Position numbers and translations under genes: made by a program. A DNA stretch of 35,036 nucleotides, taken from positions 1 to 35,036 of the forward strand of contig JACQKH010000033.1 of the NCBI GenBank assembly GCA_016204585.1, in the 5' to 3' direction. The notes below the pieces were generated by a model. That model made no database searches. It was not told the DNA's origin and saw only the letters and a list, made by a program, of their open reading frames with translations. This document shows positions 29,311-35,036 of the stretch, in pieces; the stretch's first letter is position 1; each line of letters begins with the position of its first letter. Source of the stretch: Candidatus Kerfeldbacteria bacterium (GTDB lineage: Bacteria; Patescibacteriota; Patescibacteriia; SBBC01).

Positions 29311-30675
29311 ATGTTGCCGCGGTATACGTTGTCACCGATGCCCGTGCTGTGGTCGGATCAGGCTGCCAAGCAGGGTTGGCTCGAAGTCGAGCTGGCGGTC
29401 CTTCGGGCTCGGGCCGAGCTCGGGCAGCTCCCGGATGGGGCGTTGCCAACCATCGTCGGAGCGCTCGACGGCTACACGGTCGATCTTCAGCGCCTGGCCG
29501 AGTTCGAAGCCGAGTTTGACCACGACATGATCGCGTTCATCGTTACCGTTCAGGAACGACTGCGGGCGGCTGGCGCTGGTCGGTACGCCGAGGAGTTTCA
29601 CCGTGGATTGACGTCGTACGACGTCGAGGATCCGGCCTCGATGCGGCAGCTGCGTCAGGCCGTGGTCATGGACCGCGATGCACTGATCGTGCTGCAGCTG
29701 TCACTCAAGGACATGGCTCGCAAGCACCGGACGACCTTCATGATCGGTCGGACGCACGGCCAGTACGCCGAGCCCATCAGCTTCGGACACCTGCTGCTGG
29801 TTTTCGCCGAGGAGATCGGACGCAGCGTTCGTCGGCTCGAGTACTGCCTGGCGCACGAGCTGAACGAGGGCAAGATTTCGGGTGCGGTCGGCAGCTACGG
29901 CGGCATGGACCCGCGCGTCGAGGCGCTGGCGCTGGGGTTTCTCAATCTGGTTCCGGCGCGGGCCGAGACGCAGATCCTTCAACGTGATCGGCACGCGGCA
30001 GTGCTGTCCGCGCTGGCGACGGCGGCCGCTTCCATCGAGCAGATCTGTCGGACCTTCTGGGAGATGATGTGCAGTGACGTCGGCGAGCTGCAAGAACCGC
30101 GCCGGCCGAAGCAACGCGGGTCGAGCGCCATGGCCCACAAGCGCAATCCGATCCTGACCGAACGGCTGCAAGGAATGGCCAGGCTGGTGCGGGCGGATGC
30201 GCTCTGTGGCTTCGAGAACGTGGCTACGCCCGAGTGCCGGGACATCTCGGAGTCGAGTGTCGGCCGGCACGTCTACCCGCGGGCCACGACCTACGTCCAC
30301 TACATGGCCATCACACTGGCCGTCATGGTGCAGAAGCTGGACGTCTTCCCGTACCGCATGCGGCAGCGACTAGAGGAGGGGACCCGGAGCGTCTGGGCTT
30401 CCCAGGCGATCCGCAACGCCCTGATGGAGAAGGGCGTGTCGTACGATCGGGCCTACGAAGTGCTGCAGGGACTGTGCCAGACGGCGGTCGAAACAGGCAC
30501 AGATCTGCGGCGCCTATGTCGTGGCGCTCAGCTGGAGCCCGATGGTCCGACGATCGAGCGATTGATCGGTCCGGGGCGGTTGGCCAATTGCTTCGACATC
30601 GAGGCCTACCTCGGTCCGGGCCTGGAACGGATGTTCGGTCCAATGCGAGAACCGGCTGCCAGTGCGGCCGGTTAA
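29311..30675 (+). CDS. purB: Adenylosuccinate lyase
   Basis: A 454-residue enzyme of the fumarase/aspartase superfamily. It splits adenylosuccinate to AMP and fumarate (and SAICAR to AICAR) in purine synthesis. It starts MLPRYTLSPMPVLWSDQAAK, has RTHGQYAEPISFGH with the catalytic His, and the family signature at 270-280. That signature reads GSSAMAHKRNP, with Ala where most have Pro. The C-terminal domain is complete. It is more GC-rich than its neighbours, has its own promoter and a terminator-like hairpin after it, and lies between a broken and an intact obg. It was probably inserted here. No purA or other purine gene is near. Confidence 0.88.
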   Translation: MLPRYTLSPMPVLWSDQAAKQGWLEVELAVLRARAELGQLPDGALPTIVGALDGYTVDLQRLAEFEAEFDHDMIAFIVTVQERLRAAGAGRYAEEFHRGLTSYDVEDPASMRQLRQAVVMDRDALIVLQLSLKDMARKHRTTFMIGRTHGQYAEPISFGHLLLVFAEEIGRSVRRLEYCLAHELNEGKISGAVGSYGGMDPRVEALALGFLNLVPARAETQILQRDRHAAVLSALATAAASIEQICRTFWEMMCSDVGELQEPRRPKQRGSSAMAHKRNPILTERLQGMARLVRADALCGFENVATPECRDISESSVGRHVYPRATTYVHYMAITLAVMVQKLDVFPYRMRQRLEEGTRSVWASQAIRNALMEKGVSYDRAYEVLQGLCQTAVETGTDLRRLCRGAQLEPDGPTIERLIGPGRLANCFDIEAYLGPGLERMFGPMREPAASAAG

Positions 30676-30700
30676 GAAGGACTAGTTCGATAGTTGGAGG

Positions 30701-30731
30701 GAGGGCGGAGCGATGACTTCAACCCGCCCTC
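30701..30731 (+). terminator. Hairpin between purB and obg
   Basis: GAGGGCGG (30701-30708) pairs with CCGCCCTC (30724-30731), 15-nt loop, then TTCGATTT. Probable terminator of purB. Confidence 0.5.
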
Positions 30732-30757
30732 TTCGATTTACCCGAATGAAAATATGG

Positions 30758-30763
30758 TACGAT
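30758..30763 (+). promoter_or_regulatory. Extended -10, leaderless start of obg
   Basis: TGGTACGAT holds TACGAT (30758-30763) 6 nt before ATG 30770. No Shine-Dalgarno precedes the start. Confidence 0.5.
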
Positions 30764-30769
30764 AGGTGT

Positions 30770-31741
30770 ATGGCATTTGTTGATGAGTTGACGATTCAAC
30801 TGACGGCTGGTAATGGCGGTAGCGGCGTGGTGCGCTGGCGCCGGGAAAAATTCGTAGCCAAAGGCGGGCCGGCTGGCGGCAACGGCGGCCAGGGCGGAGA
30901 CGTGTATCTCGAGTCAGTATCTGACCTGACTATTCTGGCCCGATATCGCGGACAGAAAGAGTTTCGGGCCGCGGACGGCAACGATGGAGGCAGCGCCTTG
31001 AAACACGGACGGGATGGAGAAGACCTGGTCTTGAAGGTTCCGTCGGGTTCATTCGTCACCAACAGCCAGACCGGAGAGACTTACGACCTGACGGCATCCG
31101 GTCAGCGGGTGCGCCTGCTCCGGGGCGGCGGCGGGGGCAGGGGAAACTTCGCTTTTCGTTCGGCGAGCAACGTGGCGCCGCAAGCCGCCACCCAGGGCGG
31201 TCAGGGAGAACAAGGCACGTTCAGAATAGAACTTCGCCTGGTGGTTGACGTGGGATTGATTGGACTGCCGAATGCCGGGAAGTCTAGTTTGCTTAATGAA
31301 TTGACCAAGGCGCGGGCTAGGGTTGGCGAATATCCTTTCACCACGCTCGAACCGAACCTCGGGATGCTCGACGGCTTGGTGGTGGCGGATATTCCCGGTT
31401 TGATCGCCGGCGCGTCTAAAGGAAAAGGACTAGGCATAAAGTTTCTCCGGCACATTGAGCGGACTAAGCTAATTGCCCATTGCCTTTCCTTGGAACACCT
31501 CAATCTCATGAAAGCGTATAAGGTAGTGCGAAAAGAATTGGAAGACTACGGTCGGAACCTCTCGATAAAACCGGAGATAATAATTTTAACGAAAACCGAT
31601 ATAGTAACCGCTGCGGTTCTGCAAGAGGCGCAACAGGCCTTCAAGAACTCTGGATACGATGTTTTCAGCTGCTCGATTTTTGACCTTGCCAGCATTGAAG
31701 AACTTTCACAAAAGCTACAAACGTCAGCGCCTCAAACATGA
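30770..31741 (+). CDS. obg: GTPase Obg (ribosome assembly)
   Basis: A 323-residue GTPase with the Gly-rich Obg fold (residues 1-155, MAFVDELTIQLTAGNGGSGV then GGPAGGNGGQGGDVYL) and a G domain. G1 is GLPNAGKSS (165-173), switch region PFTTLEPNLG, G3 DIPGLI, G4 LTKTD. Obg binds the large ribosomal subunit during late assembly. The product ends soon after the G domain, so the C-terminal OCT domain found in many Obg proteins is absent, as in other small-genome bacteria. An earlier in-frame start at 30713 is unlikely. An intact gene, in contrast to the broken copy at 29024. Confidence 0.92.
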   Translation: MAFVDELTIQLTAGNGGSGVVRWRREKFVAKGGPAGGNGGQGGDVYLESVSDLTILARYRGQKEFRAADGNDGGSALKHGRDGEDLVLKVPSGSFVTNSQTGETYDLTASGQRVRLLRGGGGGRGNFAFRSASNVAPQAATQGGQGEQGTFRIELRLVVDVGLIGLPNAGKSSLLNELTKARARVGEYPFTTLEPNLGMLDGLVVADIPGLIAGASKGKGLGIKFLRHIERTKLIAHCLSLEHLNLMKAYKVVRKELEDYGRNLSIKPEIIILTKTDIVTAAVLQEAQQAFKNSGYDVFSCSIFDLASIEELSQKLQTSAPQT

Positions 31742-31766
31742 CAGCGGTGGGAAAGTGTGCTACGGT
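31738..31766 (+). promoter_or_regulatory. Promoter after obg
   Basis: ATGACA (31738-31743), 17-nt spacer, TACGGT (31761-31766), about 70 nt before the Shine-Dalgarno of the next gene. Confidence 0.45.
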
Positions 31767-31844
31767 GTGATTTCAAAAACATAACCGATTGGTCGTTCTT
31801 TTCGGCATCATTCGTTGCGGGCACACACTTCAGGAGGGTCGATC

Positions 31845-32150
31845 ATGGATGAAAAGATGGATGCCGGCGTCGTTCGTGTCACCGAGCTGGCGTTTCACGA
31901 GCTCCCCCCTGGTCTGAGGCAAGACGGGTACGGTTGTTTCGACAATGATAGCGGTGGGGCAAACGCCTACCACATCTGGATTGTGCCAACCCGGGCCGGC
32001 GGGCGACGCTTCTTCCGGGCCGTCACCGGCAACTCGATCATGGACGAAGTTCCGCACCGCGGGACGATCGACGATCTGAAGGCCGTAAAGCTCGTTGATT
32101 ACAGGACGGAAAGGGTGATTTTCCGGCCCGGCGATCTGGCTCGAGTCTGA
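31845..32150 (+). CDS. Small protein of unknown function, 101 aa
   Basis: ATG 31845 has AGGAGG at a good distance, and an upstream in-frame TTG-type start at 31815 is less likely. The product is soluble with no signal peptide or Cys cluster. It begins MDEKMDAGVVRVTELAFHEL and contains AYHIWIVPTRAGGRRFFRAV and RTERVIFRPGDLARV. I do not recognise a family. It has its own promoter and terminator, so it forms a single-gene unit between obg and ispH. Confidence 0.65.
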   Translation: MDEKMDAGVVRVTELAFHELPPGLRQDGYGCFDNDSGGANAYHIWIVPTRAGGRRFFRAVTGNSIMDEVPHRGTIDDLKAVKLVDYRTERVIFRPGDLARV

Positions 32151-32161
32151 TGGTTCAATCC

Positions 32162-32200
32162 GGTGGGCGGCGCTAGAGCGTGCCGCCCGCCTTGTTTTTT
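32162..32200 (+). terminator. Rho-independent terminator
   Basis: GGTGGGCGGC (32162-32171) pairs with GCCGCCCGCC (32182-32191), one G-U, followed by TTGTTTTTT. Confidence 0.85.
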
Positions 32201-32209
32201 CAGAAATCG

Positions 32210-32238
32210 TTGCGATCAATTCGATAACTTGCTAACAT
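32210..32238 (+). promoter_or_regulatory. Promoter of ispH
   Basis: TTGCGA (32210-32215), 17-nt spacer, TAACAT (32233-32238), then 8 nt to ATG 32247: an almost leaderless transcript. Confidence 0.55.
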
Positions 32239-32246
32239 ACTAGTCC

Positions 32247-33245
32247 ATGCGGGTGCTGCTTGCTACACCACGGGGGTTCTGCGCTGGCGTTGATCGGGCG
32301 ATTGACGTGGTTGAACTGTGTCTCGACCTGTTCGGTTCGCCGGTCTACGTCCGTCACGCCATCGTCCACAACGAGCATGTCATCCGCGACTTGCAGGCTA
32401 AGGGGGCAATTTTCGTCGAGGAAATCTCGGATATTCCGGCCGGATCGCTGACCGTGTTCAGCGCGCACGGCATTCCGCCGAGCGTGCGGCAGGAAGCGAA
32501 AAATAAAAAACTCCGAGTGATTGATGCCACCTGTCCGCTGGTGACGAGGGTGCACCTGGAAGTCGTCCGATATACCCGGGAGGGGTACCGAATAATTCTC
32601 GTCGGCCACCGCGGTCACGTCGAGGTTGTCGGGACGATGGGCGAAGCGCCGGATAACGTCACGTTGGTTACATCCGTCAAAGACGCGGAAAAGTTACCAG
32701 CCATGTACGGAAAACTCATCTATCTTACGCAAACCACTCTCTCCATGGATGACACCGCCGAAATCATCGCCGCCCTGAAAGCCAGATTTCCACAGATTGA
32801 AGCTCCGCCTAAAGCCGACATCTGCTATGCTACTACTAACCGTCAGGCCGCGGTTAAAGACTTAGCCAAGCGCGCTGACGTCATTTTCGTGCTCGGATCG
32901 AAAACCAGCTCGAATTCGAACCGCCTGGTGGAAACCGGGCTGGCCGCTGGTGTTCGGAGCTACCTGGTTGATGATCCGAAGAAGTTTGATGTGGGGCTGG
33001 TTGGCACCGCCGCCACGGTTGGAGTGACGGCCGGCGCCTCCACCCCGGATTCGGTGGTCAACGAATTTGTTCAAATCTTAAGACAGCACGGCGCCACCTC
33101 GGTTGAACAACACGTTACCCTTGACGAAAAAGTGTGGTTTACGCTGCCGCCTGACCTGGTCAGCCTGACAAAGGAACGGCAGCCGGACCATCAACTTTTA
33201 CATAAACATACAGTCGGCGCATCGGCGGTGATGCGTTCAAAGTGA
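32247..33245 (+). CDS. ispH: 4-hydroxy-3-methylbut-2-enyl diphosphate reductase
   Basis: A 332-residue iron-sulfur enzyme, the last step of the MEP isoprenoid pathway (HMBPP to IPP/DMAPP). The three cluster Cys are present: Cys12 (RGFCAGVDRAI), Cys96 (DATCPLV) and Cys193 (DICYATTNRQ). VGHRGHVEVVGTMGEAP and SSNSNRLVE are further LytB motifs. No other MEP gene is in the window, so the enzyme may depend on the rest of the pathway elsewhere or on HMBPP from another organism. It lies 13 nt before trxB, so they probably share a transcript. Confidence 0.92.
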   Translation: MRVLLATPRGFCAGVDRAIDVVELCLDLFGSPVYVRHAIVHNEHVIRDLQAKGAIFVEEISDIPAGSLTVFSAHGIPPSVRQEAKNKKLRVIDATCPLVTRVHLEVVRYTREGYRIILVGHRGHVEVVGTMGEAPDNVTLVTSVKDAEKLPAMYGKLIYLTQTTLSMDDTAEIIAALKARFPQIEAPPKADICYATTNRQAAVKDLAKRADVIFVLGSKTSSNSNRLVETGLAAGVRSYLVDDPKKFDVGLVGTAATVGVTAGASTPDSVVNEFVQILRQHGATSVEQHVTLDEKVWFTLPPDLVSLTKERQPDHQLLHKHTVGASAVMRSK

Positions 33246-33258
33246 GCCGTCGGTTGAC

Positions 33259-34188
33259 ATGAAACATTACCAACTTATAATCCTTGGTTCCGGCCCGGCC
33301 GGGTTGACCGCGGCCATCTACGCGGCCCGTGCCCAGCTTAAACCGCTGGTCATCGCTGGTCTAGAATCAGGCGGTCAACTCATGCTGACCACCGACGTTG
33401 GCAATTATCCGGGATTCGAACACGACATTCTCGGCCCAGATCTCATGACCAACATGCGGAAGCAGGCGCTGCGCTTTGGCACGGAAATCATTGACAAAGA
33501 CGCGACTAGCGTGGATTTCTCGAAGCGACCTCTGGCCATCACTGCCAACGGCGGAGAGCGATTCAGCAGCGACGCGGTCATCATCGCCACCGGCGCTTCG
33601 GCCAGATGGCTGGAATTGCCGAGCGAACAGCGACTACGCGGCAAAGGAGTCTCCTCTTGCGCGACCTGCGATGGGTTTTTCTTTAAAGGTCAAGATGTGG
33701 CGGTCGCCGGCGGCGGCGATACGGCCATGGAGGACGCGACCTTTCTCACGAAATTTGCCAAGTCCGTGACCATTCTTGTTCGTAAACCCGAAGTGCGCGC
33801 CAGTAAAATCATGTTTGAACGAGCCCGGAAAAACCCCAAGATTGCCTGGCGGTACAATACGATTGTCACCGAAGTCCTTGGGGAAAACCGCGTCAGTGGC
33901 GTACGCTTAAAGGGCGCCGACACCGGCCGCGATGAAGTCTTGAACGTCCAGGGGTTGTTCGTGGCTATCGGGCACAAGCCAAATACCGAGATATTTCGAG
34001 GACACCTCGATCTTGATAAGAAGGGATACGTCGTAGTAAGTGACACCACGCGGACGAGCGTGGCCGGCGTGTTTGTGGCTGGCGACGTGCAAGATTTTCG
34101 GTATCGTCAAGCGGTTACGGCTGCCGGGTCGGGATGCATGGCTGCGCTTGATGCGGAAAAGTACCTTCACACCATTCATCAGACTTAA
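33259..34188 (+). CDS. trxB: Thioredoxin-disulfide reductase
   Basis: A 309-residue flavoprotein that moves electrons from NADPH through FAD to thioredoxin. FAD motif GSGPAGLTAAIYAARA (10-25), redox pair CATC (Cys134, Cys137) in SSCATCDGFFFKG, NADP-binding AGGGDTAMEDA, and FVAGDVQDFRYRQAVTAAGSG at the C-terminus. Complete and of normal length. It is the second gene after ispH and may supply reducing power for such iron-sulfur enzymes, which is inference. Confidence 0.92.
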   Translation: MKHYQLIILGSGPAGLTAAIYAARAQLKPLVIAGLESGGQLMLTTDVGNYPGFEHDILGPDLMTNMRKQALRFGTEIIDKDATSVDFSKRPLAITANGGERFSSDAVIIATGASARWLELPSEQRLRGKGVSSCATCDGFFFKGQDVAVAGGGDTAMEDATFLTKFAKSVTILVRKPEVRASKIMFERARKNPKIAWRYNTIVTEVLGENRVSGVRLKGADTGRDEVLNVQGLFVAIGHKPNTEIFRGHLDLDKKGYVVVSDTTRTSVAGVFVAGDVQDFRYRQAVTAAGSGCMAALDAEKYLHTIHQT

Positions 34189-34514
34189 GTTCGACCTGTT
34201 TAGCATCATCACAACAGCTTTTCTTGACGGAATAATCATTTTCTTGCGAACTGATTGCTGTCTTTGGCCAAGTCCAAGATCGACTGATTGATTTTTTTCA
34301 TTCTCGTCCACACCTCAACCCTTGACACGGCGGGTAGGAGTGCGACAGTGAAATAGGTGGATCAACAGGCGAATGTCGCTGGCGTGAAACCATTTGGCAT
34401 CTGACCTCGACCGCCAAAGGCATCAATTTGCCGGGATTCGAGGGTCAGACACTTCGGTCCAGAACGACTCCGCCGTAAATCCACAGCTCGTCCTGATCAC
34501 GGAAAGGAGGCCGT
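34189..34514. other. Intergenic region without recognisable gene
   Basis: 325 bases without a convincing frame. A GATTTTTTTC run at about 34286 has no clear stem before it. TTGACA at about 34322 has no good -10. Nothing else is seen. Confidence 0.4.
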
Positions 34515-34700
34515 ATGAAAACTAAGGACGACCTCCTCCGCGAACTCGACCTAGAGGAGATGCAGCAGTTTCTCCTCGTGGCGACACCGCAAAAACGCCA
34601 TTGCGCGATATGCGGTCGAGAAACCTGGCGGCCGCGCTTCTGCAGTCGCCATGAAGGTCGTCAATGGTTTCGAGCACGGAGCGAGCAGCAGCTGTCGTAG
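34515..34700 (+). CDS. Small zinc-finger-like protein, 61 aa
   Basis: ATG 34515 preceded by AAAGGAGG at 5 nt. The product starts MKTKDDLLRELDLEEMQQFL, then CAICGRETWRPRFCSRHEG. The Cys-x2-Cys plus later Cys-x2-His pattern can bind one zinc ion. The N-terminal helix is acidic and the C-terminus basic. I do not recognise a family. It may bind RNA or a protein partner. Its stop TAG lies inside the first hairpin of the array that follows. Confidence 0.65.
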   Translation: MKTKDDLLRELDLEEMQQFLLVATPQKRHCAICGRETWRPRFCSRHEGRQWFRARSEQQLS

Positions 34701-35030
34701 CGGAAACGCTACGCAACGAAGGGCCCATCTCGGTTGTGAGTGGGCTCTTGTTGCGTTTTGCGCCTCTCGGCGCAAAACGCAACCTCGACCCGGACTCGAT
34801 CCGGGGAGAGGTCCGGTGGAATTCCAAGGGGGCCTCAATAAGAAAGGGATGGTGCAAAATTCCACGGGACCCTTCGTTACGTTTAGGGTAAAGCAAAACC
34901 GCCCCTCCGCTTCGCGGTTTTCCCTCCTCACCCCCGACTAGATCGGGGGTGAGGAGGGAATGTCCGACGTGAAGCTCCACGGCCTCACGGCCGTGGTTTC
35001 TCTAGATACGTGGTTCCGTGGAGCGGAACC
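34697..35030. repeat. Array of nine hairpins (34697 to window end)
   Basis: Stems in order: GTAGCG-GAAA-CGCTAC (34697-34712); AAGGGCCCA with TGGGCTCTT (34719-34749); 15 bp around a 4-nt loop (34750-34783); CCCGGA with TCCGGG (34789-34805); 13 of 14 bp (34810-34823 with 34858-34871); AAAACCGC with GCGGTTTT (34895-34921); 16 bp perfect (34922-34937 with 34943-34958); CCACGGCC with GGCCGTGG (34977-34996); GGTTCC with GGAACC (35012-35030). No gene is seen. The second can be the terminator of the small gene. The array continues beyond the window. Confidence 0.65.
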
Positions 35031-35036
35031 CCGCAC

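Noticed and set aside
1-35036. CRISPR array
   Set aside because: No set of regularly spaced identical repeats with unique spacers was seen. The repeats found are pairs or hairpins.
1-35036. Recoded TGA (Gracilibacteria/Absconditabacteria code)
   Set aside because: TGA ends several recognisable genes at their family length (sigma factor, DUF4325 protein, LOG protein, ispH), so the standard code fits.

Overview
The window looks like a stretch of a small-genome bacterial chromosome, most likely from the Candidate Phyla Radiation (Patescibacteria). This lineage call is an inference. It rests on compact reading frames with 1-4 nt overlaps, the standard genetic code (TGA is a stop), many small secreted or membrane proteins of unknown function, a short Obg, and several genes whose -10 box lies only 6-8 nt before the ATG (leaderless transcription). 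No rRNA or phylogenetic marker is present to fix the phylum. Base composition is mosaic. Most of the window is GC-rich, but about 1-2.6 kb and 22.1-23.9 kb are clearly AT-rich, and both AT-rich blocks are flanked by repeats.

Layout. 1-2.7 kb: tail of a nuclease-like protein, then an AT-rich cassette of five small secreted or membrane proteins between two copies of a 13-bp direct repeat. 2.8-5.1 kb: an operon of a MerR-type HTH/GHKL-ATPase protein, a STAS-like DUF4325 protein and a membrane-anchored amidohydrolase, behind a promoter with operator-like repeats. 5.2-5.4 kb: a 49-codon gene with a strong terminator. 5.5-9.6 kb: an ECF-type sigma factor overlapping a membrane protein (possible anti-sigma), a secreted His/Met-rich protein, and a MacB-type ABC permease and ATPase. 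9.7-12.4 kb: an unusual single-chain FAD oxidoreductase / bis-heme membrane domain / Rieske protein and a small membrane protein. 12.4-15.1 kb: a D-2-hydroxyacid dehydrogenase (minus), then a coupled pair of an asparaginase-like protein and a deoxyribosyltransferase-like protein with a ribbon-helix-helix tail.

15.4-19.5 kb (minus strand): three exported proteins in one apparent operon: a FlgD/T9SS-type C-terminal domain protein, a tail-fibre-like repeat protein and an M23 peptidase. 20.1-21.6 kb: small secreted and membrane proteins and ssb. 21.6-24.0 kb: a highly self-complementary intergenic region, tRNA-Gln(UUG), and an AT-rich family-2 glycosyltransferase gene bracketed by further copies of the tRNA 3' end. 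This looks like an integration site with an inserted island. 24.1-26.2 kb: a large glycine-rich exported protein.

26.5-34.2 kb is a housekeeping block: LOG-family protein, murD, a PspC-domain protein, a truncated obg copy, purB with its own promoter, full obg, a small unknown protein, ispH and trxB. The short obg copy followed by purB and then intact obg suggests that purB entered next to obg with a partial duplication. The last 340 bases hold a 61-codon zinc-finger-like gene and an unbroken series of hairpins that runs to the window edge. Candidates for novelty are the FAD/heme/Rieske fusion, the tRNA-linked island, the obg-purB-obg arrangement, the asparaginase/NDT-like pair with altered catalytic residues, and the structured region after ssb.
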